64,000 bases of DNA, taken from contig CM056744.1 of the NCBI GenBank assembly GCA_029851415.1, forward strand, positions 85,716,907 to 85,780,906, given 5' to 3'. The DNA is from Eretmocerus hayati (lineage: Eukaryota > Arthropoda > Insecta > Hymenoptera > Aphelinidae). The notes under the pieces were generated by a model. That model did not search any database. It was not told the DNA's origin and worked only from the letters and a program-made list of their open reading frames with translations. Shown in pieces: positions 11,148 through 23,990 of the stretch (position 1 is its first letter; each line of letters starts with the position of its first letter). The translations under genes and the position numbers were made by a program.

Positions 11148-13369
11148 TAGTTTAAGGAGGGCCCTAGACTGAATGATTAAAAAATTTACTCATCATTGAT
11201 TTGCAATAGGACGGAATCATCTTTTCTTGATTAAAATCATTTGGTTCAAGAATAATCATTTTCAATTTCTCCGAAAGACCCTGTTGGGGTCTATAGAATC
11301 CCAATCCTTGAATATTTGCAGTCTTTCTTTGAAAATTGTAGGCCCGAATTCATTCGACCGACTAACTAAGATCGCACTTCGGCTCAAACTTTATATCATC
11401 GGAAGTATTTATGCGTCAAAAAATTTGGATTTTCAAGTGGGCAAATTTTTACATGAATTTGCTTCAATCAAAGGAAAGTGGTTCACCTCCATCAACCGTT
11501 ACCTCAAGGGCTATGAGAAAATCCACAATCTAACTTTTGGTGAGGTATCCGTTATTGTATTTCTCGGGACAGCTGTAGTAGCTCCAAGTCGGACGATCTA
11601 GATTTATTTTTGGCTATAACACCAAAACCGTGAGTTTGTGGTTTAAAAAACTCTCAATTCCCGTGTAAGATGTTTTGAGTCGAAGATTATTTTCTTATAA
11701 GCGTTCGAGAATAGCATCCTGGGCGATTTTTTCAATAGAGGCTACAGTGATACGACTCGTATGTGAACCAATACGTGCAAAAATCACCCCAAGCTGCACG
11801 CAAATTCACCTTAAAGTACTGCCATCAATGATATGCGTAATTATTTATGGAAGTGAGCCTCTCAGCTCCGGACCGCTGCCATATCAACTCGAATTGACTC
11901 TGTAACTGAAAATATTTTTAAGTCAATTGTGAGTTATGATTCACTTAAATACATGATCCGTACTCCTTAGACTCATAAAGACTTTCAGTGGGTGATTTGG
12001 CACTTTTGAGGCTCTGTAGACGGTATTTCAGCTCCAGTACCTTATTTCCAAGACGTATTCGCAGGAGGTCGGTTAGAGTGGGGGGAAAAATGTTGAGACT
12101 TAGATATACTGTTTCTAATTATAAGCTCATTAATGAACTAAAGTCACACTCTAGTGATATTGCTAGCCTTCAAAATTACCTATAGACAATATAGACATTC
12201 CAGGTACTTATTTTGAGTCTGAGGGTTAAGTTTTCTGGTGCATAACGTTCAAAATATAGTCATGCGCTCAGAATCTTTGGAACGCGCACAAATGCAAGTC
12301 GCATATTGTTCTTGGAGGTATGTCATATAGAGGACTGATCAAGATTAGCTGTGAATAAAAACCTTCTAAAGATCGTAGACGAAATAATCACAAATAACGG
12401 CACTACCGGAAACATTGTTGCATTTTTCTAGACAAACACGAATAAAGTCGAGTGGAATTTCTCACAATCCAAGTTGCTGCAAATTTTGTAGCTGTCCTTT
12501 CAGAAAAAAATCGCATTCTCAATAAACACTCATACTTCTTACCGTGTGCATCTAGAGGATTGAACGAGAAATGATTTGGACTGTTCATAAACCCTAATAA
12601 TTACATACAAAGTACTCCGTAGAGTTTCTGGGAAATGATTCTCGTATACTATATTTTAAGATTATATTGGTATAAAATATTTTCTGAAATTCATCTCACA
12701 TTCCCCTCCTTCTTTTCTTGATGATAGTTCTCCCCGCCTCGCTCTAGAACTACCGATACATTTTCGGGAATTATCATGCCCACAGGAATGAGTATAACTC
12801 AACAGAGGTTTAGTCTATAAAATGATGAGGATCCTGAATCACAGCATCAAGTGATGTTATGTTCCTGAATTTGCAAAATATTCCAATTCTCTGAATACCT
12901 CCTCTACTATCCCGAGGATATGAAACTTTTCATTCGCAAGTCAAAAAATGGCCACATAAAACGTTCCTACTCACTAAGAAAATAGTCAAATTATAGTAAA
13001 GATTAGAAAAGAGTTTTTTGCACTGAGTATTTGACCGAAAAAGTCAGAAGTATAGCCATAATCGAATATCGACTAATTTATCCAATCAAAAAGAGGTCCC
13101 GCACACCCATTCATCAGAGAATGTATAAATGGGGAGGCTCACAAAGATTGTATTCTAAAATCGTGTGAGCATACATGGGAAATCTGCAATGCAACCCTTT
13201 CTCGATTCTCCCAAAGCACCCCTGTTGGTCAATGCATGCGCGTCGCCCTTGAAAAATTCAAATGTTTATACATGTCGGTATTGAGTGCACTCATCGTGCA
13301 GACTGTCAAAATTTTCCTCGAAAAATGTTTGCTCTACGAATGTATAGACTCACTTGGAGAGCCGTTGTC
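11148..13369. other. Intergenic DNA with one unassigned ORF
   Basis: The longest frame is 11227-11601 (+), 124 codons, rich in hydrophobic residues with no motif I recognise and no evident promoter or splice context. Probably a chance ORF. No repeats detected otherwise. Confidence 0.4.
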
Positions 13370-13520
13370 GATATAAAAAGCAACGATGGTGGCGACGGCC
13401 GTCGCAACGTCACGCGCATGAATATTGATAAGTGCTGAGACTGCCGAAGCTCGTCGAGGGTACTTGCGCTTCTTCTGTGCGCGTTAATCCGGCTTCTACG
13501 CGATATCTTTGAGATAGCTC
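13370..13520. other. CpG-richer patch
   Basis: A short stretch with many CG dinucleotides (for example GGCGACGGCCGTCGCAACG near 13390-13410), unlike the AT-rich surroundings. It could be a regulatory sequence or part of an unseen exon or UTR. No ORF supports coding. Confidence 0.25.
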
Positions 13521-14800
13521 CGGTCTTATTGCAAATTCAAATTGAAAGGAAGGTCTTGGCTTTTATTTCCACGTTATGGCAAAGACCTCCGGCGAAAATT
13601 CACTAAACTAATGACTCAGCTCATTCCAGATTATCGCGCTTCACTTGAATTCAATCCGATATTCAATTCAATTTTCCACGCAGCGCAAGATGAGATCTTG
13701 GGGTACTTTCTTAGCCGAGCATCTTCTGGACTTCTCATGAGTTTTATGCTAATGAGCACCAAGAATCTTGAACTGTGTGAATTCAGAGGATTCAATTTCA
13801 TCTCTTGCTAGGACCGAGAGATTTCAACCTCGAAAACTACTCATAACTCTGTGAACGAGAGTTTGAGCTCAATGAAGGATCTCCAATAGCGCACACTCGA
13901 GAACTTTCCGCTCTGGATTATGTGCACTGAATACTCCTCAAAACTTTCTTGAATTTCCTCAGAAGTCATCAAAGAAATCTACCAATAAATTTTTTCCAAA
14001 AATTTTTTTAATATGAATTAGTAAGACTTTGGAGAAGACTGAAAAGTTTAAATGGAAGAAAAAGATGATAATCATTCAAACTAGTATATTTATAATGTAT
14101 CAAGTTTCCAAAAATGCGTTCATTTAACACGTAACAGCACGAGTTTCGCCAAATAAACGCATTTTCGGCACGAGATGCATACAGTATTTCATGGCTATCC
14201 ATCGTGGAAGCTGACTTTCGGCGCATCTACTTCGCGCTTTCAACGACGGATGCCATAAAATATCATGTTATATTCGCAGGATTTTTCCACCCCAGAAATG
14301 ACTGTTCAGAAGTCATTTTACCAACCCTTGCATTTGGAGCAAAAAAGATCGATGAAGAATCCACGTTAATATACCCATTACGATTAGGGTAGGTATTTGA
14401 GCAAAATATCTGCTGATGGAGCTCAAATTCATTCTCTAATATAATTGGCTATTGAAAGAAAATGCATCGGCTGGTCAAAATCTAGCTCCGATTCCATCCT
14501 CGAGCCTCGAAACCATGCATCGGCATTGCCTCCAATTGGCTGAAATACGAGCAAAAACATAGTCGAATTCGGTACAAACCATTCCAAATGTGTGTAAAAG
14601 GGGTAAGAAGACCCTTCACTCGCTAGTGACTTTTTTTCTTCTATCATTTGATTAATTCTGAGGGCTGGGGTCACAACTGGCCAACGATTCAGCCTCTACG
14701 TCGGGAAATACGCAGAAAACACAAAATGTTCATGTTTTTGGAACCCTTGAACGGAAATAGTATTTTTCGATTCGAGGGAGGGAAGTTTGGTTTTGCTTTT
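13521..14800. other. Intergenic DNA, no gene recognised
   Basis: Short ORFs only (for example 13542-13811 and 14429-14674) without motifs. Nothing repetitive identified by eye. Confidence 0.4.
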
Positions 14801-14807
14801 CGAGTGA

Positions 14808-14985
14808 TTGTTTTCGGCCCGAGCCCTGGCGAGGGTCGAAATTAGCACGAGTAAAGCAAAAAAACTTCACGCCCGAGTATCGACATACGTTTTTCTATCG
14901 ACTGGGCGTAAAGTAAACGAAAACTACCGTGCGTAAAGCAGTGTTTTACGTACAATCGATCGAAAATACGTTTTTGTGAGCCATT
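14808..14985. repeat. Diverged relative of MITE family B
   Basis: Contains the same GC-rich near-palindromic core as family B (CGGCCCGAGCC...GCGAGGGTCG, 14813-14840) and the same recurrent GCGTAAAG/CTTTACGC phrases (about 14928-14952), but otherwise does not align end to end with the three good copies. Confidence 0.55.
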
Positions 14986-15232
14986 GATGGGGCCACGGGC
15001 TCACAGGTTTGGTAAGTTGAATGCTTTCAATTTTTATACCGGCTAGATCTCCGGTTCTATACTGCGTCAAATTGACTTCCACGTCGAGCACTCATTTTAG
15101 AGACAATTACACTGGCTGTCGATTAAAAACATATCCAGGAACGTGGAAGGATGTGCAGGAGGTGCTGATTAGTGGGTCAAAATTTGCTCTAAAAACTGTT
15201 ATTTTGCATTTTTGACCATTCTTCACCCTTAA

Positions 15233-15613
15233 GGGCATGCGGTAGCCGCGCAGCACGGCTGTAAACTTCCATTTAACACTCATGTGAACATTTTAATGGT
15301 ACAAAGTTTGATATGAGTTGGCTAGTTAATGTTAAGGTCCGATTCATTCTCGACAACTCAACGTTCAGCCCAAATCATTAGATTATTGCAGGAAAGTGGA
15401 GACCACTGGGCGTTTGGCACATCCTAACCTATAACATACACACATTTTTGTTCCCATTTCCTTCGAACCATCTTGCGATTTGGGTTAAACAACGAGAAGA
15501 CGCATGCAAATTAGGTGATAACAAATGTGCGTCTTCTCGTCGTTTAGCCCAAATCGCAAGAGAATTCGAGGGAAATGGGAACAAAATTTAGCTTGCACGG
15601 CTACCGCATGCCC
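15233..15613. mobile_element. TTAA-flanked MITE (piggyBac-type target site), strongly palindromic
   Basis: TIRs GGGCATGCGGTAGCCG / CGGCTACCGCATGCCC are flanked on both sides by TTAA (15229-15232 and 15614-15617), the target site of piggyBac-like elements. The 381-bp body holds a long internal inverted repeat (about 15449-15515 against 15520-15588, with TTGCGATTTGGG near 15473-15484). No ORF of note. Confidence 0.8.
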
Positions 15614-16363
15614 TTAATTGATATAATGTGAGTGTACCCAACATGCCTCCATTTGCTGATCTCAGAACTAGGTACTCGTTGACCCTCGCGCAATTGATCA
15701 ATGATCAGGACCGACCCGGATGATTTCCGCGTTTGATTCAAAAGTCATATTATTATTGACTCGCTTTTCATGAAGCGGACTCATCCACCTATGCGTTGCT
15801 TCTGTGAATGTGGTGAGTGCAAAAAATTTGATCATCACTCTGATAAGTACTTACGCCTTGCTCCACATATTGAAATATGTCATCATCAACTTCTTCGTCT
15901 CATCATAAGTACATCTTCGACTTACGATCAAATCATGGTATTTGAGTATCCACATATTCAGGCATTAGAATTACAGACATACAGACTATAACGCTTTAAT
16001 CATTCCTGTCGACTTGCTCTTCTTTCAGGATTTTGCGTAAGCTCACTCACGGATGTTCTCTCCCAATAGTTTCATATTTATTTTTTAATTCCTGAATGAA
16101 TTACAAAATTCCTTAGATACTACCGGTGATTTATAAATTTGATCTTCTGACTTATAGAGCAGTGGAGAGCACAGTTCTTTTTACACATATAATCTTGTGG
16201 CCTCACGCGCGGCGTTCGTCTTTTATGAGAGACTTGTTTGTCTGAGATTCTTTTGTGAGTATAACAAGGCTAATTCTTGCATACTCATGGTCATGTTATC
16301 CGAAATAGATACAGAAAATTTGTCCGAGTCGTCATCTTTTAGAGGAGTCAGTTTCTGCATATA

Positions 16364-17107
16364 AGATAAATGTACCCAACATGCCCCCTCCCCTACGCCG
16401 ATCTCAGAAGTGAGTAGTCGTTGATCCTCGTGCAAGTTTTTTTTATATTTGTTATGTTCAAATACGAGAAAATCAATGATTTGGACTGACCCCGGATGAT
16501 TTCTGCGGTTTTCAGAATATTTGATGTAAATTTCTGCATTTGGAAATTATATTTAGTGAAACCGGTGCTAAAAAAGCTTGGTTCGACCAATCTCAATGTA
16601 CTTCACCGCATTCGATTCTTTTTTTCAAGACCTTCGAGATCTGTATTTTGAAGTCGTCAAACTCAGATTTGGAGCGATTCTATGAGCAAAATACGGAGAT
16701 CATTTGCAAAAATGGAGTCCAAAATTAATGTGTGCCTTACATGACTCCATACGGTTATCTCAAGAGGGAGCGCAGTATACGACTTTTTTCACCACTCAGA
16801 ACGCGTTTATCGCATCCAAATACGCCGAGAATAGTGTTTTGGGCCCGCAAAAAGCTTCAAATGTGGTTGCACGATGATGGAAACGATTTGATGCACTTTA
16901 TCGTCGACTCACACTATTTTTAATTTTGGAAAAATTAAGACAGCTCGACTCGAGCTAATCGAAATTAGACGTACCTCAGCTCATTTTGAAGGTCTTAGAA
17001 CAAGCTTTGAAATGAGTTGAAATGCATTGAAAAATGTTGAGGTAGAACAGATCGAGACCAGAGTTGTTGAGAGATGGCTTAATGGGGGCAAGTTGGGTAC
17101 ACTCTTT
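16364..17107. mobile_element. MITE family A, copy 3 (inner copy)
   Basis: Starts with AAATGTACCCAACATGCCCC after TA (16362-16363) and ends with GGGGGCAAGTTGGGTACACT near 17105. Its first about 150 bp align with the outer copy (TGATCTCAGAA... then GACCGACCCGGATGATTTC-like sequence). Its last about 130 bp align with the copy at 62352-62577. Confidence 0.6.
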
Positions 17108-17182
17108 CGCAAATTCAAAAAAAGTCACTTGTTGAAAAATTGTGATAGTTTGGCTCTGGTTGGTCAAAATTGAATCTATCTC

Positions 17183-17520
17183 ACGAGGAACACCCAGGGG
17201 TTGATGTGGAACACGGATTTAGCTCAAACTCTGGGGATAGTCTCCTTTTAGCACCAAAAGATGAAACCCAGAACCGCTCTTGCAAATGCCCAACCGGTTT
17301 CGAACTGCAACTCATAACATTGGCATTACGAGTATGCCTATATATATATCTTTTTTTGAAAATGAGCTCATATGGGCAATACTAATGTCGTAGGCTACAG
17401 CTTGAAAACGGTTGGGCATTTGCAAGTGCGGCTCTGGATTTCATCTTTTGGTGCTAAAAGGAGACTATCCCCGAAGTTTCAGCAAAATTCGTGTTCCACA
17501 ACCCCTGGGTGCTCCTTGTC
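17183..17520. mobile_element. Palindromic MITE family P, copy 1
   Basis: Nearly the whole 338 bp is one inverted repeat. The left arm has CACCCAGGGGTTGATGTGG, then GTCTCCTTTTAGCACCAAAA; the right arm has the complements (TTTTGGTGCTAAAAGGAGAC, then CCACAACCCCTGGGTG). The centre is near 17350. A second copy at 57619-57948 shares the arm phrase CCAAAAGATGAAACCCA. Confidence 0.75.
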
Positions 17521-17615
17521 AGTCCATTTTGAAGGTCTTGGGACAAGCGTTAAAATGAAATAAAATACGTTGAAAAATATTGAAAAGGGCCAAAACTAAT
17601 GGGAAAACGCCTTAA

Positions 17616-17762
17616 CACCTTCACTGCGATGGGCCCGACCGGTGAGGCCCACGTGTCCAACTCTGTGTGTGGCGGTGATCGAAATCCCATTAAATGGGTC
17701 CCACCGGTGGGGCCCATCGCACACAGGACCTGATCGCGATTTTCGCCGTCGCAGTGAACGTG
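17616..17762. mobile_element. 147-bp TTAA-flanked MITE
   Basis: TIRs CACCTTCACTGCGA / GCAGTGAACGTG lie between TTAA copies (17612-17615 and 17763-17766). GC-rich compared with its host, with an internal inverted phrase GGGCCC...GGGGCCC. Its TTAA target and end sequence fit a piggyBac-derived MITE. Nested in a family A copy. Confidence 0.75.
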
Positions 17763-17799
17763 TTAAGGGGGGAGGGGCATGTTGGTTACACTTATCATA

Positions 17800-19100
17800 C
17801 AAATCGCAATTCATATTCGTACTTGTAGACTAATTACACTAATGGTTATCGTTGACGAAAATTATCAACTGATATTCATAGATCAAAGATGTTCGAGGTG
17901 CTTGTTTCAGCGATAAAAACCATGGTAATTTTTCCTGAGCCCTGACAGTCGGCCAATCTTTACACTCATCATGCAAGAGTCACATCTCTCCATCAGGTAT
18001 AGGCTCTGAGTAATTGAGACATGAAAATAAGCCTTATATTCTATACAACTCTACGCTGCCATACTCAAGCAAGATTCAAGAACGACTTTGATGATGAAAA
18101 GTTATTTCCGCCCAATCTATAAGCCGCTATTCCAGACATTGACGACCTAGCTGACACTCTGGTGATGAAGAGATCCTAAGATTGCTCTTATTATCCGTTC
18201 AAAGGGTACATTCAACACCAGTACTGAAAAATTTGTGTTTTATTATGAAATTGAAATCCAAACAAATTGCCCAATGTTGGAACTTCGTCTGAAACAGGGT
18301 AGAAATGAACACGAATTTTGAGTTCGAAGTTATTTTGATATCGAAAAAGATATCAAAATACTCTTACGGGATCCCATAGATGGAACATATGTCACGTACG
18401 AAATAAATTCAAGCAAGAGGATTGTAAATTTTCCAAGAAACTTCTTTGTTCATTTTTTAATTCTAGTTGATATGAATGATTTGGAGTATTACGGAAAATT
18501 TTTCTCATCATCACTTGATTTCATAGGAAAATGATTGATAATGGAGTTAGCGTATCCCATTTGCCTCCTATTTTTTTGCTATCAACTCTGGTGCGTTTTA
18601 ATCTGTTCTGCTCATTTCGAAGCTCATTAATCAAAAAATCAAAATAGCTTTCGGAGTGCTATCTGACGAATAATCAAAGTGCCATTGTCACAACAGCCGT
18701 ATAATTCATCTCAGTGACGTAGGCGGCAGTGAATGCATACTGAGAATAGAAGGCCCTATTGAATAGCTAGCTAACATAATTTCAGTGATTTTCTACAAAA
18801 TTACTTCCCCGGTTCTAAATTGATGAAAATCAGGGTCTCAAATGGACGAATGATCCATCAAAAGTCCTAAAAGTATCTCTAACATGCCTTTTACTCCTTC
18901 ATAGATCAGACAATTAGATTTTCCATCGACTTTACCTCTGTCGCTTTCAGAGTGAATGAATTGTATGCGAAATTCAGATCTAAACTAATACAGCCTCTTC
19001 GAATTGGCTTTTTTTCGAGTGAAACAACCATTACAATCGAGTAGACGTGACTCGCTCCTACAATATTATTTACCTCAAGTACAAGCCACTCGCTCTTCAT
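17800..19100. other. Intergenic DNA, no gene recognised
   Basis: No convincing ORF. A perfect 12-bp hairpin (TATTTTGATATC, 6-nt loop, complement) lies at 18331-18360. It is AT-rich and may be chance. Confidence 0.4.
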
Positions 19101-20700
19101 TTCGTTCTCGATCGATCATGTCACGATGCATGGGCGGGGTGGAGGAATACTTAGTGTGTTCGTCCCAATAAACTGTAATCGACAATCATCTATACGAGTC
19201 TTGACACGCCATCAACTTATTCCTATCACGACAGAAAGCATCTTCGTCGAATCAAAACAATTCGACAGCACCCTGAAAATATACGAGTAATCGATCCAAC
19301 CACCTCTACAACTTTTCAAATCCTAATGAAACAATAATTCAGTCGACGCATGTCGTTCGATTGATGAACCTCGAAAGTATCGCCGAATTTCTTGCAACTG
19401 AACGATCGCTCGCACCCACTCATTCTATAAAAAAAAAAAATCGCGACTTCCGTTGTGTGCTCACAAGGCAGTATCCTATACACCGTTCAACCCATTGAGT
19501 CCGTACGCACTTCCGAATCTTGCTGATCGATATTGAATTGTCCATACAAGCGACGCGACGCGCATTCAAAATCTCGCGCTATATAACATGATGGCGTTAA
19601 TGCATCTAGACGCGCTCATACATACCCCCAACAATTCACGTCAATTTGAGCGTGTCGAGACATTATAGACGGGTCGACAAACGGAAGCTTGCGTCAGAGA
19701 GTCTATACTATATGGACCGATCACCCAGTCCCGAAAAAAAAATTTCATTGCTCGCCATTTTTCTCTGATGTCACGCTCGTGTACGTACGCCCGATCAGGT
19801 AAAAAATACACGAGTATACCAGCTCATATGCTCATAGCATTGACACCCCTAGAACCGGGGCAAATTGAATCATTCATCTATATATTCATGTACAGTCCGA
19901 CGACGCACTTGTATTTTGCACACCTCAAGGGGGCCGGAACGAGCGTTCGAGTATGATATTATTCGTATATGCACCTGGGGGAGCCTTCGATTTATTTCGT
20001 CTCGACGATGTATGTACATAACAAAACTTGATGGGAGAAAAAAAATTTCATCATTAGGAGGAGGGCGTGGTTTTACGAGTGTAATGACGAAAAACTCCCT
20101 CTCGTTGTACTTACTTCGTTGCCGAGGTGCGACGACGAATACGAGCGAGGCTCTTAGTGTAATGAAAACGATGAGATTGACGCGATATACCATTGCATAT
20201 ATGGCCGAATATGGAAATTTTTTTTTTTTTAAGCTCTCGGGTGTGCAAGAGTGTCCCCAAGAATGGATATGTAATCAGTGGAAGACGAGTGTTGTATGCA
20301 CTTGCTGCGTAGTAATTATTCATACTCTTGAGGCGTAGAGAGATTTTTGGTTACAATGTACATGAATCGTGATGAGCGAGCGGCTATAGAGTGTGAATAA
20401 TACCTTTCCGGAGATATGATGAGTGGAGAACGCAATGAGGAATTGACTCTGATGTGCTCGCGTGGGTGATTACTGAACGACTTGATGCGAGTGCACTGCC
20501 TGAGTGAGTTCTTGGATTGAGATTACAGTGACATTCGCTTGGGAAATGATGGATAACGTGTGCAGGAGGTAAGAGTGAATTTTTCTTTTCTAAGATTCCA
20601 ATTGCTAAATTTGTAACGGGATGGATGGAGTGCGGAAAAAAAATGAGCATGGTGAGAGTGGTGATATTTACATTTTGTATATAGAATTATTATTTTGCTT
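19100..20700. other. CpG-richer region, possible regulatory sequence
   Basis: Compared with its surroundings this stretch has many CG dinucleotides, repeated CGACG/CGTCG words, and a TATA-like CTATATAACATG near 19578. Open frames on both strands overlap (19865-20338 plus, 157 codons; 19870-20193 minus, 107 codons) without recognisable domains, which argues for compositional ORFs rather than exons. It may be an enhancer or promoter of a gene outside the window. Unproven. Confidence 0.3.
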
Positions 20701-21370
20701 TCAGACTTTTTTTATGCAAGGTTGAATCCTATTCAAATTTTTCATATAATTCAATTCTTGGAGAAATTTGAGTGAACTCTTTCACTCCTATCATATCTTG
20801 TTGATGTATCTTTTTTTTTTTAATGTGAATATAAGAATTTTCAGGGAGTGATTGAGAGAACGGGTGATTCATCTCGGATTTATCGCTCTGAAAATTTTTG
20901 TTTTGAATATTATTGGAGCTAATGTTGATTTGGAAGCGAACTTTCGGGCTTAGAATTTCACATTGACCATACAATGACATCTTGGAGTGTTTAGTCACCG
21001 TTGAAATCGAACTTGAGGCTAAGGCTAAGATTCCTCTAGATATTAAAATTCTCGCTTAACTTAGCTGAGAAATTATTCACGAAAAATAGCAAAATCGCAT
21101 TTTTGGGACTTTTTCCCAATCTGTTCGAATAGATAAAGTTCAGGGCAAATTTGAGTTGTATTATTAATGAGCATACTTCCAAATTATTGAGTATCTTTTG
21201 CTGCATGAGAGTAATGGCATTGGTATGACGAAAAAAGCGGGCTTCCTATGAATATGATATTGTAAGCAGAATCTCAAACTGCTTTCAGCAGAATTCCATG
21301 AACTTTGCTGTGAGTTTACAAGATTTCGTGGACTATATTTCAAAATCAGTATCTTTGACACACTGTGCGC
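20700..21370. other. Intergenic DNA, no gene recognised
   Basis: AT-rich, with a T run at about 20811-20821. No repeat or ORF worth calling. Confidence 0.4.
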
Positions 21371-21520
21371 GAACAGTATATTTTGCACCGAATTCACGAG
21401 GTTGTAGCTTGCTTCTGAATGATTAGTTTTCGGCCCGAGCCACAAGCGAGGGCCGATATAATGGCTTACGAACGGGGAACCTCATGAGCGCGAAAAATAT
21501 TTTATGCAATATTGTCGGAA
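21371..21520. repeat. Dispersed repeat K, copy 1
   Basis: GTATATTTTGCACCGAATTC...GAGGTTGTAG and GGGGAACCTCATGAGCGCG align, in reverse complement, with 56325-56410. Between them sits the GC-rich near-palindrome CGGCCCGAGCC...GCGAGGGCCG (21431-21455) that is also present in MITE family B. The second copy lacks this core, so the core may be a separate insertion or conversion. Confidence 0.5.
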
Positions 21521-23990
21521 ACCAAAGATTGAAAATTTGCAAAAATTATCTTTTTCGCGCGGATTTTCCACTTTCTCTCACAATTTGTCTCAAGATGGCG
21601 TATGATACGCGTTTGCAAAACTTGGATCTCGCACCCATGTATCGCAATTTACTGTTCTGAATTTACGAGAATTATGTGAAAACTTAGTACTGCGGCGCTA
21701 GGTCGATTCCCTCATCCTATCACAAATTGCGATTGTGCGATTGATCGATTAATTTCTCGAAAGCATCGAATTCGGAGTGCAGCTACGTTCGCGTTGGTGA
21801 AATCTAATGTCCATATCTTTAGAGTCGAGAGCTATCGACCACTACCAAGAGATTTTAATTCGTCTATCTTGGATTGCTTCGTATGAGCGTGCGTATGAGC
21901 GTCGATGCCATGCGTGACGAGTATGTCCGGTTGCCTGTTTCTAGAATGACTAAATCATGGTCTGACCCTTTGATTGTGATCTGTCTCCCATCTTTGGTGA
22001 GAGTTATATGCATAACTTGATTCCACCCACTCGGTAAAATAGTCGACGTATTGCATTTCTTCATGTCTTGCTGAGTAAAAATGAGAGTAATGAAGATAAG
22101 TCTCATAAGAAGTTATGCGCATATTGTGGATTCATACAACAGATGAGTTGTGAATCTGAGGAGTTTTTAATTCCATGAAATTCTCACACCTTCCAGTGTT
22201 CATCGTATCGAAAGAGTGAGGAATATTGAGAGCCTTTGGTGGAGAATCGGTCATACTTATGGTTTAGATTTGTTTTGAAAAAATCACATGTCGCATTGTT
22301 ATCTGAGAGTCATATGAGAGTAGTGTAAGATGGTGATAACAATTATGAACCACTCGGCATGGATTTGGGAAGCGAGAAGCTCATTGTTGTTCCGGTAAAA
22401 CGAATGTTTTATCACTGAATTCAAAAATCGAGAGATTGACAGTTATGGAGGGGCTGTAAATGGGTATATAATTCCAATGATGAGCTATCGATTGTATCTG
22501 AGATGCATATTTTTAAAACCTCACAATATTCTTGCATTCAAAAAATTACCGATTGAAACGAAGTCGATCCGCGCGCTTGCGCGCGGTGAATACCTAGTTC
22601 TATCTGATATTTTTGTGAAAATTTGATTATTTCGCAAAAACAACCATTCTTGAGAATAGACAAACGGGGCATGATATCTCCCGGTACTCTTCGAACAAAT
22701 CTCCTCAAAATTACTCTCTATTTTTTCTGCAAATTGGATATCCTCAACTGAAGTAGTGAGTTCGGCCGAAGTATGTTTGTTTGTGGATTATATTGGTATG
22801 AGCATGAATATTTGCAAACGCTGATCAAGACCAAAGGATACTCACTTTTTTCGTAAGACTGTATTTTCAATCTTTTATTTTTTTACGAGACTCGCCATCG
22901 AAGAATTCTGGGGTAAACTGCTCATTTGGTAGGAATAATGTTGAAGAATTGAAGCCAGTCTATGACCTGTAGCTGAGCGAACTGCTAAACTTGAGTGTCA
23001 TCTTTATCGTCAACAAATGACTTCAATTTTTGTTGCAGTTGCTCTAGGTACCACCGACAGAGCTTTTTTATATCGAATAAATCAAAAATGTACTGTGAGT
23101 GATTGGTGTGAAAGTCATCGAACCGACTTTCAAATGGGGGGTAATATTTTATGGTCCTAACTGGACGAGGTGGTATCTCTTACTGCTCAAAATTAAAGAT
23201 GATACCACCCAGTCGTCATCATTTGTCCATATGACTTTTGAGGCCTGAGACTCAATTTGATCTCAGATTTGAATCGATATGCCAGTCAGAATCTCCGTAG
23301 AATCTCTGTTCGTATTAATGTTTGGAAATTATAGCCATCAAAAGCAGAATTTTGCTTTTGTTTCCCAAAATATTCAAATTTTCCAGTAGGGTGATCCGTC
23401 GTGATCAGACTACTCTTCCCTCTTGTGAATCGTGAGATCACTAATTTCATTTGAATAATCTGTTTTGTATTGCCAATTTTATTGTCAGCAATTGTTTTCT
23501 GGAATAGAAGTTACATTACCAGCAAATACTTTCTCCAGAAGTTATGTAAATCTCTCATTATTGAAAGTTGTTTTTCAAAGGACGGTTTTGTGATATTTCA
23601 CTCATTAAAATTCTTGGAATACCGCCGTGCCAAATTATCAACGGAGTCAGCATGAAAAAATTGTGCATCTCCAGTCACTGTAAAATCGTGAGCTTGCAAG
23701 CCCGTAAGAATGGCCGAACATTCAATATTCTCGTTGCACACAAAACTCAACAACCCATCTTGAGCTGCACGTTATTAATTCAACCTACTTCCGTTGAAAT
23801 TCATCATTACTGCCTGCCAACCATAATTCTGCGAAAATAACCCCAAGCTCTTTTCTTCTCGTCAATCTTCCTCATTTTCATACCAGAATGCTGCAAAAAA
23901 AAATTTCTCCACCATTTTTATCCGCAAACAAAGTTCATTCCGCAAACGAGGTAAAAATTCTCAAGCCACCGCAAGCTGCTCTCGGTCGCC
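21521..23990. other. Intergenic DNA, no gene recognised
   Basis: One minus-strand frame (21864-22106) begins with a hydrophobic stretch but has no domain I know. A tight GC hairpin CCGCGCGC-TTG-CGCGCGG lies at about 22570-22589. An imperfect inverted pair around GAGGTGGTATC/GATACCACC lies at about 23165-23215. Nothing else. Confidence 0.4.

Larger units (their letters stand above)
15626..17797. mobile_element. MITE family A, copy 2 (outer copy, several nested insertions)
   Basis: Left end AGTGTACCCAACATGCCTCC (15631-15650) and right end GGGGCATGTTGGTTACACTTA (17774-17794) are inverted, and TA lies on each side (15624-15625 and 17798-17799). The body holds a second family A copy (16364-17107), a palindromic element (17183-17520) and a TTAA-flanked MITE (17616-17762). 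Family A phrases resume between insertions (TTTTGAAGGTCTTGGGACAAG at about 17525). The ORF at 15770-15991 has Cys and His residues but no motif I recognise. Confidence 0.55.
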
